Both the position numbers and the translations under genes were made by a program. A stretch of 64,000 nt of DNA, from positions 310,001 to 374,000 of the forward strand of contig NZ_JAXBME010000002.1 of assembly GCF_033963835.1 (NCBI RefSeq), given 5' to 3'. Under the pieces are notes generated by a model. That model made no database searches. It had not been told where the DNA came from and was given only the letters and a program-made list of their open reading frames with translations. Below are positions 19,363 to 29,399 of the stretch, in pieces (the stretch's first letter is position 1; every line of letters begins with the position of its first letter). The stretch is from Cytobacillus sp. IB215665. GTDB taxonomy: Bacteria > Bacillota > Bacilli > Bacillales > SM2101.

Positions 19363-20910
19363 TTGAGTTCTAAGCAAGACGTTTTGTACTGGGGGATTAT
19401 CAATCAATTAGTAGTTCAAGAAAATTATAGGGTCCTAACTGTTTCTAATGATCACCATGAAATTTGGCTTGAGTCTACATCAAGAAAGAAAAGTAAAGTA
19501 ATCAGAATATTGCGACACGATATTGATTGGAGTAATTGGCTCGAGCGTGACATGCAAGTAGTTCTACAAAAAGTCGATAGCTTGCGTAGAAAATCAATTA
19601 GAAGAGGTTTAGAAGTTGTAAATTTGTACATATCAACTTTCCCCCCTGTTGATGACTGGGAATTTCGAACTAAAGAGCCCCTTGTTGCTGGCAAGAATAG
19701 TGAAACGAAAGTACATTCATTTGTTATTCATTCAGAGAATATTCAAGAAGGATTAAGTGACATATCAAACTTACTTCAATTTCATCCACGTGTTGACACT
19801 AATAAGATTTTAACAGAGCCATTACTGTTAGAAAATCTAAAAAAAGAAGTATTTACAGTTGCACAACAAAAGGTCAAAACAGAACAACAATTGTTTCAGT
19901 ATGGTAAACCTAGATGGACATATATTTTTATTATAATTCAATTAGGTATGTTCTTTTTATTGGAATTTAGTGGTGGGAGTCAAAGTTCCCAAGTATTAAT
20001 GAAGTTTGGGGCAAAATACAATCCATCAATTCTGGCAGGTGAGTGGTGGAGATTTTTTACTCCTATGTTTTTACATATTGGCTTCTTACATTTGCTTATG
20101 AATACCTTAGCATTATATTATTTAGGGTCCGCGGTTGAAAAAATATTTGGTAGCACGAGATTTTTTATCATTTATATGTTTGCTGGTTTTTCAGGAACTT
20201 TGCTAAGCTTTGCCCTAAGTGCTTCACTATCAGCAGGAGCATCAGGAGCAATCTTTGGATGCTTTGGTGCTTTGTTATTTTTTGGAGTTATACATCCTAA
20301 CTTGTTTTTTAGAACAATGGGTATGAATATACTTATAGTGATTGGCATCAATTTATTATTTGGGTTTAGCGTACCATCAATTGATAATGCAGGACATATT
20401 GGAGGGCTTATAGGTGGTTTCTTGGCGGCAAGCATTGTCCATTTGCCTAAACATAAGCACTTAGTGAAGCAGACGATATACTTATTAACTACTGTGATTT
20501 TTGTCTCTTTGTTTGCCTATTTAGGTTTTTCTTACCCTAAATTTGACCCTGCTGTATCCTTGTCAGTTGCACAAGAGTATATAGATAATGAGAGTTATGA
20601 TGCGGCTTATGATTTATTGCAAAATACACCACAAGACCATCAATTTGAGGCAGACCAACTATTTTTATTATCTTATATAGAAATAAAACAAGGTAACTTT
20701 GATTTGGCTAAACAAAACCTACTAACAGTTATTGATATAGAACCGTTATATGATGAGGCTTATTTTAATTTAGCATTGATTTATACGAATGAAGGTAACT
20801 ATGAACAAGCTTTAGAATTGTCGGAAGATGCATTAGATATAAAACCAAATAATAAAGATTATAAAGAACTATATACACAACTTATGAATTCGAAGGAATC
20901 TGCTGAATAA
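19363..20910 (+). CDS. gluP: Rhomboid intramembrane serine protease with TPR tail
   Basis: 515 residues. A soluble N-terminal domain (about 1-180) precedes the rhomboid core. The catalytic dyad is visible: Ser294 in GASGAIFG and His345 in AGHIGGLIGG. After the last membrane helix (about 365-385) come at least two tetratricopeptide repeats (AYDLLQNT..., EAYFNLALIYTNEGNYEQALELSEDALDI near 470-495). This is the architecture of B. subtilis YqgP/GluP, a membrane-protein quality-control protease. Start TTG 19363 follows AGGGGAG. Confidence 0.95.
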   Translation: MSSKQDVLYWGIINQLVVQENYRVLTVSNDHHEIWLESTSRKKSKVIRILRHDIDWSNWLERDMQVVLQKVDSLRRKSIRRGLEVVNLYISTFPPVDDWEFRTKEPLVAGKNSETKVHSFVIHSENIQEGLSDISNLLQFHPRVDTNKILTEPLLLENLKKEVFTVAQQKVKTEQQLFQYGKPRWTYIFIIIQLGMFFLLEFSGGSQSSQVLMKFGAKYNPSILAGEWWRFFTPMFLHIGFLHLLMNTLALYYLGSAVEKIFGSTRFFIIYMFAGFSGTLLSFALSASLSAGASGAIFGCFGALLFFGVIHPNLFFRTMGMNILIVIGINLLFGFSVPSIDNAGHIGGLIGGFLAASIVHLPKHKHLVKQTIYLLTTVIFVSLFAYLGFSYPKFDPAVSLSVAQEYIDNESYDAAYDLLQNTPQDHQFEADQLFLLSYIEIKQGNFDLAKQNLLTVIDIEPLYDEAYFNLALIYTNEGNYEQALELSEDALDIKPNNKDYKELYTQLMNSKESAE

Positions 20911-21763
20911 GTTTTATAGCTTCACCATCTCTTGTTTCAATTAAAATAATCAGATGAGTATAATCTTTACTTAGTAAAATAAGAGGTATGGTACTACCAA
21001 CTGGCTCTATAATGGTACCATCCTTTTTTTTAATGCCCAGGAAATAATTTTTGTATAAACCCTCCCATAAATTACCTAGGATTTGTTGTGACTTTTCAGC
21101 ATTATTATTAATTAATGGTTTGTCATTATATAGTACTATGTCTGAAAGTGGAATTTGAATATACTTTTTTAATGGTAATTGAAAATGATCAACTAAACGC
21201 TTCCAGCTATACTGTAATTGCTGTTTTACAGCATGATCTAAAACATACTTCCACTCCTTTTGTTCCTTATTTTCCGCTATACGAAATGATTGCAGGGGGG
21301 CAAATAAAGAATTAATTACATATAGCTCGTCAAAGCTCATTTGTTGGCTACTTTTAATGTTTAAATCATCATTATGTAATTCAGCATGATGGTAGGAGAT
21401 TGTCACAAAGTATCTGCTTTCATCCGCTTGGATTTTTTTGTATTGAGCAATTTTCTCACTGTAATCCTCCCACTCTGAGAGAGTATCTAATAATCTCCCA
21501 TTCGCATACAACAAAGAAATATCTTGTCTTAAATATGCTTCTCTATCTAGGATTGAGGTGACATCCCATTCAATGATATATTTATTATTTTTTGGTTTAT
21601 CTAAAAGCGTAAGCGTGCTATCTGTATGAGTAAACGTTACATCAGGATCTATAGGGAAGTAAATGATGCTTTCTTGTGTAGAGTCATGTTGTACAAAAAC
21701 GAACAATATAGCTGTGAAAATTGAAAAAAGAGCTAAAATGATAAAAAATGATCGTCTATTCAT
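20882..21763 (-). CDS. Membrane-anchored or secreted protein of unknown function
   Basis: 293 residues with an N-terminal hydrophobic segment (about 5-24) without a lipobox, then a soluble, extracytoplasmic domain of mixed helices and strands. I do not recognise the family. Converges on gluP and overlaps its 3' end by 29 bp tail to tail. Ribosome binding site GGAGGGTTAG precedes the ATG. Codon use is like its neighbours. The position beside a SpoVAF-like gene could hint at a sporulation role, but nothing in the sequence proves it. Confidence 0.65.
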   Translation of the reverse strand: MNRRSFFIILALFSIFTAILFVFVQHDSTQESIIYFPIDPDVTFTHTDSTLTLLDKPKNNKYIIEWDVTSILDREAYLRQDISLLYANGRLLDTLSEWEDYSEKIAQYKKIQADESRYFVTISYHHAELHNDDLNIKSSQQMSFDELYVINSLFAPLQSFRIAENKEQKEWKYVLDHAVKQQLQYSWKRLVDHFQLPLKKYIQIPLSDIVLYNDKPLINNNAEKSQQILGNLWEGLYKNYFLGIKKKDGTIIEPVGSTIPLILLSKDYTHLIILIETRDGEAIKLIQQIPSNS

Positions 21764-21820
21764 ACTAACCCTCCGTAGCTTAGGAAAGATGTTAACTAAC
21801 TAGCTAACTCATTTATTTAG

Positions 21821-21985
21821 GACTTACTTTATTCGAAAACATCGTTGCAATTGTTACCAACTTATAACATCCAGAAGTAGATTTTATTAGATTGCCATTG
21901 ATGTAAGAAGCAAGGATACTACAAACTCTAGTTGTATTGATGTTTGGAACTTAGTAAGAAAACAACAAACAATACGAATAAAGCT
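21821..21985. repeat. MITE-like repeat, degenerate copy
   Basis: Ends ATTCGAAAACATCGTTGC and ACAACAAACAATACGAATAAAGC are recognisable but diverged. Confidence 0.38.
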
Positions 21986-22174
21986 ACTATACTGATACAT
22001 CTTTACATACTGAAAAATGCTTATTTTTCAAATTGGTGTAGACAACCATTAACAGGCATTTTATAAATATGTATGAACCAACTTGTACAAATATCCACTA
22101 ATAGATCATTCAAATGTATTTTTTTTTGAAATAGAGTCAATGATGGTGGAAGAAGTTTGTTTGGTGGTGATGAG

Positions 22175-23638
22175 ATGGACATGAAAAATAAAGTAACACC
22201 TGTTTCAGAAAACATAGATGAAAATATACAATTTTTACGCAAGGAATTGGGTGTTGGGAAAAGCTTTGATGTTATTCATTTAGACGTTGAATATGCTAAG
22301 AGAGATATGGCCTTATTTTTAATTGATGGATTTGCTAAAGATGATATACTCCATTATTTGATGAAGCTCTTATCCGAGTTAACAGAAGACCAACTTGAAA
22401 AAGAAGTATTGCAAAAACTTCTAAAAACTTATATTCCTTATGTGGAGGTTGAAAAGACAGATAATTTAGAGACTGTAGTTGATGCTGTGTTAGCAGGCCC
22501 TACAGCTTTAGTCGTTGATGGAATTGAACATGTCATTATCATTGATGCGAGAACATATCCTGTCAGAGGTCCAGAGGAACCCGATATTGAACGTGTTGTT
22601 CGAGGTGCAAGGGATGGTTACGTTGAAACAATAGTCTTTAATACTGCATTGACAAGGAGACGAATACGTGACCGAACATTACGTATGGAGTATATGCAAG
22701 TTGGTAGACGGTCAAAAACAGATATATGTATTTGTTATTTAGAGGATATCGCTGACACAGGGCTAGTAGAAGATATAAAGCAGTCATTAAATAAAATAGA
22801 TACAGATGGTATACCTATGGCAGAAAAAACAATTGAGGAATTTATTTCAGGTAGACATTGGAACCCTTATCCGTTAGTTAGATACACGGAAAGACCTGAC
22901 ACCGCAGCAGCTCATATTTATGAAGGACATGTCATTATTATTGTCGATGGTTCTCCTAGCGTAATAATTACGCCTACAACATTTTGGCATCACTTACAGC
23001 ATGCAGAAGAATATCGAAATAAACCAATTGTAGGAGCATATTTGCGTCTTGTACGCTTTGTAGCAATTTGGGCATCTCTCTTTCTATTACCATTGTGGTA
23101 TTTATTTGCAAGCAACCCTGAATTATTACCAGAAGGGCTGGAATATTTAGCCCCTAATGATGTAGGAGAAATTCCGTTATTATTACAGATTGTGCTAATA
23201 GAAATAGGTATGGATATGTTAAGGATGGCATCAATACATACTCCATCTTCATTAGCTACTGCGCTAGGTTTAGTTGCAGCTATTTTAATTGGTCAGGTTG
23301 CTATTGAAGTGGGTATATTTATTAATGAAGTAGTTCTTTATTTTGCTGTTGCAGCTGTTGGAACTTTCGCCACACCTAGCTATGAAATGAGTATGGCAAA
23401 CAGATTAATAAGAATTGCAATCTTATTATTTACTGCCATTTTTGGTCTAGCAGGCTTTATTATTAGTATTACGATATGGCTAGTGATGTTAGCGCGTATG
23501 AAATCATTCCATACACCTTATTTGTGGCCATTTTTACCCTTCTCTTATCGAGCTTTCAGAGATGTATTAGTTCGTGCGCCGATTCCATTGAAAAACAGAA
23601 GACCTACTATTTTACATCCCAAAGATCCCGATCGCTAG
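22175..23638 (+). CDS. spoVAF: Spore germination protein, GerA-type A subunit family (SpoVAF-like)
   Basis: 487 residues. A soluble N-terminal half contains the GerA_A features (VDGIEHVIIIDARTYPVRGPEEPDIERVVRGARDG, about residues 110-145; key residues RGPxEPD and RGxRDG). The C-terminal half has about five membrane helices. The length and the short tail match SpoVAF better than GerAA, which usually carries extended ends. SpoVAF acts with FigP in the inner spore membrane during germination. ATG 22175 follows GGTGG; a TTG 18 bases earlier is possible. Here the gene stands alone between gluP and yqgQ rather than in the spoVA operon. Confidence 0.8.
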   Translation: MDMKNKVTPVSENIDENIQFLRKELGVGKSFDVIHLDVEYAKRDMALFLIDGFAKDDILHYLMKLLSELTEDQLEKEVLQKLLKTYIPYVEVEKTDNLETVVDAVLAGPTALVVDGIEHVIIIDARTYPVRGPEEPDIERVVRGARDGYVETIVFNTALTRRRIRDRTLRMEYMQVGRRSKTDICICYLEDIADTGLVEDIKQSLNKIDTDGIPMAEKTIEEFISGRHWNPYPLVRYTERPDTAAAHIYEGHVIIIVDGSPSVIITPTTFWHHLQHAEEYRNKPIVGAYLRLVRFVAIWASLFLLPLWYLFASNPELLPEGLEYLAPNDVGEIPLLLQIVLIEIGMDMLRMASIHTPSSLATALGLVAAILIGQVAIEVGIFINEVVLYFAVAAVGTFATPSYEMSMANRLIRIAILLFTAIFGLAGFIISITIWLVMLARMKSFHTPYLWPFLPFSYRAFRDVLVRAPIPLKNRRPTILHPKDPDR

Positions 23639-23732
23639 TAAAATGGTTAACATAATGTGGGTATGGAGAAAATCATGGGAAATTATTCCATGTGTTTGGA
23701 AATCCCACTCGAACTAAAGAATTAATTTGTCG

Positions 23733-23762
23733 TGAGTGTCATCTTTGGCACTCATTTTTTTG
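23733..23762 (+). terminator. Terminator after spoVAF-like gene
   Basis: TGAGTGtC / GgCACTCA hairpin with seven T residues. Confidence 0.85.
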
Positions 23763-23851
23763 TTATTTAGCTTGACGAATTAAGCCATTTCTTTATAAAG
23801 TAAGTGATGTACAAGTGATTTGAAATAGTCTGACGTTAGGAGATAATTATT

Positions 23852-24052
23852 ATGAGGACATTGTATGACGTTCAACAATTATTAAAAAAATATGGTACAA
23901 TAATATACATTGGTGATAGAATTGCCGACCTTGAATTAATGGAATCTGAATTAAAAGAGCTATATCAATCACAGCTTGTAGATGTAAAAGACTACCAGAT
24001 GGCACTACTATTACTTCGTCAAGAAGTTCAACGTTTGAAAGACGAGTTATAA
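23852..24052 (+). CDS. yqgQ: YqgQ family (DUF910) small protein
   Basis: 66 residues, mostly helical. The N-terminal YDVQQLLKKYGTIIYIGDR and the following acidic helix match YqgQ of B. subtilis. YqgQ has been described as a small single-strand nucleic-acid-binding three-helix protein; its cellular role is unclear. It precedes glcK by 92 bp, as in B. subtilis, and is probably cotranscribed. Confidence 0.9.
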   Translation: MRTLYDVQQLLKKYGTIIYIGDRIADLELMESELKELYQSQLVDVKDYQMALLLLRQEVQRLKDEL

Positions 24053-24144
24053 AAACGTATAAAGCAATTATTTTTTATACATTTTAATAAATTTCTTGTA
24101 GTATCGATCGATAAACTTAATTAATAAAAGGAATGAAAGATAGA

Positions 24145-25110
24145 ATGGATAATAAATGGTATGTTGGTGTAGATATTGGTGGAACAACAGTAAAGTTAGC
24201 CTTTGTTGATAATGAAGGGAACATTATTGAAAAATGGGAAATTGCTACAGATATTTCTGACAATGGAGAACATATAGTAAACCATATCGCGCAGGCTATA
24301 GATAATAAACTATCACAGCTACAAAAATCTCGAAAAGATTTAATTGGAATTGGTGTAGGTGCTCCTGGTCCAGTAAATACAGCAACAGGTGTTGTATACG
24401 TAGCTGGAAATTTAGGCTGGGAAAATTATTCTCTAAAAAGTCACTTGGAAGCGATAACAGACCTTCCTGTTATTGTCGATAATGATGCAAATAATGCTGC
24501 TGCAGGTGAAATGTGGAAGGGAGCTGGAGGAGGAGCAGAAGACTTAATTTGTGTTACGTTAGGAACTGGAGTTGGAGGAGGTATTATTGCTAATGGTGAA
24601 CTCGTCCACGGTATAAATGGTGCGGGTGGAGAAATTGGTCATATTACTTCTGTACTAGAAAATGGTGCTTTATGTAGCTGTGGAAAAAAAGGATGTATTG
24701 AAACAATCGCTTCTGCAACTGGAATCGTTCGCGTAGCTAAAGAAAAACTTCAACAAACAACCGTTCCTAGTAAATTAAGAGACCTTTCTGAACAGCAAGG
24801 ACAAATTTCAGCAAAACTAGTTTTTGATACGGCAAAAGAAGGAGATCAATTGGCTCTGGAAATAATTGATTATATGGCTTTTCATCTAGGATTTGTTTTA
24901 GCTAGTTTAGCAAATGGTTTAAACCCTGAAAAAATAATTATTGGTGGCGGTGTATCACACGCAGGCGCAATTTTAGTCGATAAAGTAACTGAACAATTTA
25001 ATCAACTTCTTTTTCCAAGAGTAGCACAAGGTGTATCTATTTCTTTAGCTACTTTAGGAAATGATGCCGGGGTAATTGGAGCTGCTTGGTTAGTAAAAAA
25101 GAATGTATAA
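24145..25110 (+). CDS. glcK: Glucokinase, ROK family
   Basis: 321 residues. Phosphorylates glucose with ATP. Nucleotide-binding [11 protein letters not shown] lies at the N-terminus, a [11 protein letters not shown] segment carries the catalytic Asp (near 116), EIGHI is near 168, and the ROK zinc motif [10 protein letters not shown] is near 179-188. ATG 24145 gives the same length and N-terminal alignment as the B. subtilis enzyme; the ATG at 24133 directly abuts the ribosome binding site and is rejected. Confidence 0.95.
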   Translation: MDNKWYVGVDIGGTTVKLAFVDNEGNIIEKWEIATDISDNGEHIVNHIAQAIDNKLSQLQKSRKDLIGIGVGAPGPVNTATGVVYVAGNLGWENYSLKSHLEAITDLPVIVDNDANNAAAGEMWKGAGGGAEDLICVTLGTGVGGGIIANGELVHGINGAGGEIGHITSVLENGALCSCGKKGCIETIASATGIVRVAKEKLQQTTVPSKLRDLSEQQGQISAKLVFDTAKEGDQLALEIIDYMAFHLGFVLASLANGLNPEKIIIGGGVSHAGAILVDKVTEQFNQLLFPRVAQGVSISLATLGNDAGVIGAAWLVKKNV

Positions 25111-25129
25111 ACAATAGAGGGAAAACGAG

Positions 25130-25157
25130 AAGGTTGACACATTGTCAACCTTTTTTT
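25130..25157 (+). terminator. Terminator after glcK
   Basis: AAGGTTGACA-cat-TGTCAACCTT followed by TTTTT. Confidence 0.95.
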
Positions 25158-25406
25158 GTTTCGCATTTATTACATTGATTGCTGCTTTACGTACTGAAAG
25201 TTGAACCCAGTATCCTAGTGTTTATAGCATCTTTTTACAAAAACTGTTAAGTATAACGACTTTTTTTCACATAGAAAGGAGCTCATTGTTTTCATTTATG
25301 TGACAACATTGTAAGGAAAATGACATCTATTACGATAGAAGATGTAATACAAGTATATTACACTCATTATAGAGATAGCTAAATGTCGAGGTGTAAGTTA
25401 TACCCA

Positions 25407-25435
25407 TTGACAACTAGAGTAAGACAAAGTATTGT
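25407..25435 (+). promoter_or_regulatory. Candidate sigma-A promoter upstream of LTA synthase
   Basis: TTGACA at 25407, 17-bp spacer, TATTGT at 25430. It lies in an 810-bp non-coding stretch (25158-25968) that holds no ORF I believe in. Any transcript from here would carry a leader of over 500 bases. Confidence 0.35.
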
Positions 25436-25758
25436 ATACACTGTACTATAACTATTAGTACGCATTTGACTTTGTTTTAAAGTATTAGAGTTATATCTCA
25501 TTTACAATTAGCTGAAGAGGCATTTCTTACTATCAGCGATTTCACGTTTATTTGTCATATTTATAATACTTAGGATGTTTTTCATAATTTTTGTTATGTT
25601 TTTAGATTACGACCGGTTGATAAGAATAGCTACAAAGAACGCCTTTAGGTCAATGTATGAAACACAAAAGTCAGCGCAGCAACAACGTAAATAGTCCAGC
25701 ATAAAAGCTGTCGTCTAGGTTGTGTTATTATTGGAATAATTCTGAATATAAAAGTACA

Positions 25759-25784
25759 TGAAACTTTTTGTTAGTTCATTCGTC
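25759..25784 (+). promoter_or_regulatory. ECF-sigma (sigma-M/W/X type) promoter for LTA synthase
   Basis: TGAAAC at 25759, exactly 16 bases, then CGTC at 25781: a full match to the cell-envelope-stress ECF consensus. It predicts a leader of about 180 bases before the yqgS-like gene. In B. subtilis the LTA synthase gene yfnI is a sigma-M target, so stress-controlled LTA synthesis is plausible here. Confidence 0.75.
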
Positions 25785-25968
25785 TAATTATAGTAAGCGG
25801 TGAATAAGATAAAAAGATTATTTTAACAGAAGATAGTTAATTTTAATTTGCATTTTAGTAAAAAAAGTATTAAGATAACCATTAGTTGTTTTTGTTAATA
25901 GCCTATAAATGTAAAAAAATACAAAAAATTTTCCATTAGATATGCAATGATCTAGGGAGGAATTCAGT

Positions 25969-27861
25969 ATGAAAAAATCATCATTGTCAAAAATGTCTAT
26001 AATTCTTATAGCAACAGTTTTATTATGGATTAAGACATATATTGTCTATAAAACTAGTTTTGATATTAAAATTGAATCTTGGAAGCAAGAATTTATTCTT
26101 TTTATAAACCCATTAAGCTTTTTACTCATTGTGTTTGGTATAGCACTGTTTATTAAAGAAAAACGCCGTAATCGATATATTCTTATTACGAGTTTTATTG
26201 TTTCTTTTATTCTATTTGCTAATGTAATGTATTATCGAGAGTTTACAGATTTTATTACGATACCTTTACTCTTTCAAGCTAATAATCTAGCAGATTTAGG
26301 TAATAGTATATTCGAGTTATTACATGTGACTGACATTTTAATGTTTGTAGATGTGCTCATCTTATATTTCATTATGCGTAAAAACAATATACGTACATCA
26401 CTAACAACTTTTACAAACAGAGAACGTAGAGCATATTTTTTAATGGTCGCAGCAGTTGTATTTTTTAACTTAGGTCTTGCAGAAACAGAACGTCCTCAGT
26501 TGTTAACTCGTACATTTGATCGTGAAATGCTCGTGAAAAATATTGGGTCATACAATTATCACATATACGATCTTGTGTTAACGTCAAAAACAAAAGCACA
26601 AAGAGCATTTGCAGACAGCAGCGAATTTGTTGAAATTGAGAACTATTTAAATGCAAATTACACAGAGCCGGATGAAGACCTTTTTGGCGTAGCAAAGGAT
26701 CGCAATGTCATTATGGTTTCAATGGAATCTCTGCAAAGCTTTGTGATTAACGAAACAATTAATGGCGAAGAAATTACACCATTTTTAAATGATTTAATTG
26801 AAGAAAGCTATTACTTTGATAATTTTTACCATCAGACAGGTCAAGGGAAAACCTCTGATGGAGAATTTTTAGTTGAAAACTCGTTATATCCTTTAGGTAG
26901 AGGAGCTGTTTTCTTCACTAATGCTGAAAACGAGTTCCGTGCAACACCAGAGATTTTAAAAGAAGAAGAAGATTATTATTCCGCAGTATTTCATGCAAAT
27001 AATAAAAGCTTTTGGAATCGTGATGTTATTTATCCTAACCTTGGATATGACCGTTACTTTTCATTAGTTGATTACGATGTGAACGAAGAAAATTCAATTG
27101 GTTGGGGATTGAAAGATATTGAGTTTTTTGATCAATCTGTTGAGAAGCTTAAAACATTACCTCAACCGTTTTATACAAAATTTATTACGTTAACAAATCA
27201 TTTTCCATTTGAGCTAGATGAAGAAGATAAAATGGTAGATGAATTTACGTCAAACAGTCGTACACTTAATCGTTATTTCCCAACGGTAAGATATATGGAT
27301 GAATCATTAAAAAGCTTTGTAGAACAATTAAAGCAAGAAGGTTTATATGAAAATTCTATTCTCGTGTTTTATGGTGATCATTATGGTATTTCAGAAAATC
27401 ATAATAAAGCAATGGGTGAGTTTTTAGAGAAGGACATCACACCGTTAGATGTCGTACAATTACAAAAGGTTCCATTCATTGTTCATATACCAGGTGTGAC
27501 TGACAAGAATCCAGAAGTGATTTCTAAAGTATCAGGTCAGCTTGATGTGAAGCCAACACTTCTACATTTATTAGGTATTGATACGAAGGATGATGTTCAC
27601 TTCGGATCTGATATTTTCTCAGAAGATAAACTAGATTTTATTGTGCTTAGAGATGGAAGCTTTATCACTGAAGATTATGTATATACAAAATCTACATGCT
27701 ATGATAAAGAGACAGGCGAAGAGACGGACGGTTCTAAGTGTGAGCCTTATGAAGAAAAAGCGAAGCAAGAGCTAGAGTACTCTGATAACATTGTCTACGG
27801 GGATTTATTAAGGTTTTATGAAGGAACATCTTATAATGAGAATTTAACAGAAGAGAAATAG
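25969..27861 (+). CDS. yqgS: Lipoteichoic acid synthase family protein (LtaS/YqgS type)
   Basis: 630 residues: five N-terminal membrane helices (roughly 10-30, 42-60, 70-88, 115-135, 150-168) and an extracellular sulfatase-fold domain. The catalytic threonine Thr295 is in [10 protein letters not shown], and metal ligands are seen in SMESLQSF (near 251-258) and YGDHYG (near 467). The family polymerises glycerol-phosphate from phosphatidylglycerol onto the glycolipid anchor. Context beside yqgT and yqgU points to YqgS. Ribosome binding site GGGAGGAA. Confidence 0.94.
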   Translation: MKKSSLSKMSIILIATVLLWIKTYIVYKTSFDIKIESWKQEFILFINPLSFLLIVFGIALFIKEKRRNRYILITSFIVSFILFANVMYYREFTDFITIPLLFQANNLADLGNSIFELLHVTDILMFVDVLILYFIMRKNNIRTSLTTFTNRERRAYFLMVAAVVFFNLGLAETERPQLLTRTFDREMLVKNIGSYNYHIYDLVLTSKTKAQRAFADSSEFVEIENYLNANYTEPDEDLFGVAKDRNVIMVSMESLQSFVINETINGEEITPFLNDLIEESYYFDNFYHQTGQGKTSDGEFLVENSLYPLGRGAVFFTNAENEFRATPEILKEEEDYYSAVFHANNKSFWNRDVIYPNLGYDRYFSLVDYDVNEENSIGWGLKDIEFFDQSVEKLKTLPQPFYTKFITLTNHFPFELDEEDKMVDEFTSNSRTLNRYFPTVRYMDESLKSFVEQLKQEGLYENSILVFYGDHYGISENHNKAMGEFLEKDITPLDVVQLQKVPFIVHIPGVTDKNPEVISKVSGQLDVKPTLLHLLGIDTKDDVHFGSDIFSEDKLDFIVLRDGSFITEDYVYTKSTCYDKETGEETDGSKCEPYEEKAKQELEYSDNIVYGDLLRFYEGTSYNENLTEEK

Positions 27862-27894
27862 TGATGAGCTCATTAAATACCGAATGAAAATATT

Positions 27895-27933
27895 AAACGC
27901 TATGGCCATATGAAGTTGGTCATAGCGTTTTTA
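27895..27933 (+). terminator. Terminator after LTA synthase gene
   Basis: AAACGCTATGgcc / ggtCATAGCGTTT hairpin followed by TTTAT. Confidence 0.9.
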
Positions 27934-27970
27934 TTCATGTTTTATTATTGATACTCATATTGTTGTATTA

Positions 27971-28096
27971 GGCTGTTTTTCGCACTAATAAATTAATACG
28001 GATACATCTATAATATCTCTTTTCTTCTATAAAATGATGATAGTCACATCACTGTGGTAATTTCGTATAAATAACGACAAATGTTCGAAAAGAGCC
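27971..28096. repeat. MITE-like repeat with perfect 8-bp target-site duplication
   Basis: Element of 126 bp from GGCTGTTTTTCGCAC to GTTCGAAAAGAGCC. The eight bases TTGTATTA flank it exactly on both sides (27963-27970 and 28097-28104), the hallmark of transposition. It lies directly before the yqgT ribosome binding site. Confidence 0.82.
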
Positions 28097-28128
28097 TTGT
28101 ATTAATAAGATATAAGGAGGAATTACTA

Positions 28129-29322
28129 TTGAAAGTTATGGTAAGAAAAGGTGATACATTATGGTATTTCAGCCAATTATTTCAGATTCCTCTGCAACTT
28201 ATCATTGACTCCAACCCACATAAGGAGCCTAATGTTTTGGCCATTGGAGATGAGGTGAATATACCAAGCTTTACTTTAAGACCATATACAATTAAACCAG
28301 GGGATATGTATTGGAATATTGCGCAAAGGTTTAATTTATCAACTGATGCTTTATTGCTCGTAAATCAACACGTAAATCCAAATAAGTTAAGTATTGGCCA
28401 AAGAATTTATATTCCCATTTCCATGTCAAGTGGTGTCATCCACACTAATACCTTATACGATTATCAAGCATTAGTTAGAGATATTGATAAACTACGTCAA
28501 GTATACCCATTTATTAAATTAAATGAAGCTGGGAAATCAGTTTTAAATTCAAACATACCCGAACTTATCATTGGAAGAGGTCCAAAAAAAGTTCATTGGA
28601 ATGGTGCTTTTCATGCGAATGAGTGGATAACGACAGCAATAATTATGCAATTTTTAAATGATTATCTGTTATCACTAACAAATAGTGGGTACATTCGTGG
28701 AATTTTAACACAGAAGCTATATGATTCAGTTATGCTGTCAGTTGTTCCGATGGTAAATCCTGATGGTGTCAATCTTGTCATTAACGGCCCACCAAACCAA
28801 ATGCCTTATAAAACTAAAGTAGTTCAAATAAATAGCGGAAGTATGAATTTTTCTGATTGGAAAGCAAATATTAGAGGTGTTGACCTTAACAATCAATATC
28901 CAGCAAATTGGGAAATTGAAAAAGAACGTAAAAAGCCTAAGGCACCAGCTCCTCGAGATTATCCTGGTGATGCCCCATTAACAGAACCTGAAGCAATAGC
29001 AATGGAAAAACTAACAGAAATCCGCAATTTTGACAGAGTGCTAGCATTCCATACACAAGGAGAAGAGATTTATTGGGGATATGAAGGTTATGAGCCTCCA
29101 TACTCAGAAGCAATTGTAAAAGAATTCGTTAGGGTGAGTGGATATAAAGCGGTACGGTACGTTGATAGCCACGCAGGCTACAAAGATTGGTTTATCCAAG
29201 AGTGGAGAAGATCTGGTTTTACTATAGAACTTGGAAGAGGAATAAATCCATTGCCATTATCTCAGTTTGATGAAATTTATAACAAAACAGTTGGAATCTT
29301 TCTAGCTTCTATGTATATGTGA
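28129..29322 (+). CDS. yqgT: LysM-M14 peptidase, gamma-D-glutamyl-L-diamino acid endopeptidase I type
   Basis: 397 residues. Two LysM peptidoglycan-binding modules (VRKGDTLWYFSQ... residues 4-46 and YTIKPGDMYWNIAQRF... 49-92) precede a zinc carboxypeptidase domain of family M14, with HANEW as first zinc motif (near 163) and the catalytic glutamate in FTIELGRG near the C-terminus. It cleaves the D-Glu-diaminopimelate bond in stem peptides. TTG at 28129 is chosen because AAGGAGGAA precedes it; the ATG at 28081 lies inside the right end of the inserted repeat and has no binding site. Confidence 0.9.
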   Translation: MKVMVRKGDTLWYFSQLFQIPLQLIIDSNPHKEPNVLAIGDEVNIPSFTLRPYTIKPGDMYWNIAQRFNLSTDALLLVNQHVNPNKLSIGQRIYIPISMSSGVIHTNTLYDYQALVRDIDKLRQVYPFIKLNEAGKSVLNSNIPELIIGRGPKKVHWNGAFHANEWITTAIIMQFLNDYLLSLTNSGYIRGILTQKLYDSVMLSVVPMVNPDGVNLVINGPPNQMPYKTKVVQINSGSMNFSDWKANIRGVDLNNQYPANWEIEKERKKPKAPAPRDYPGDAPLTEPEAIAMEKLTEIRNFDRVLAFHTQGEEIYWGYEGYEPPYSEAIVKEFVRVSGYKAVRYVDSHAGYKDWFIQEWRRSGFTIELGRGINPLPLSQFDEIYNKTVGIFLASMYM

Positions 29323-29344
29323 TTTTTAGGTTTTCTTCTTGAAA

Positions 29345-29371
29345 TGAAACCATTCACGCATCATAATCGTA
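29345..29371 (+). promoter_or_regulatory. Candidate ECF-sigma promoter for the yqgU-like gene
   Basis: TGAAAC at 29345, 17 bases, CGTA at 29368, about 29 bases before the ATG. One such match could arise by chance in a window this size, but the placement is right for a lipoprotein gene. Confidence 0.45.
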
Positions 29372-29399
29372 TATACAAGTAGGTGAGGTGAACGATAAT

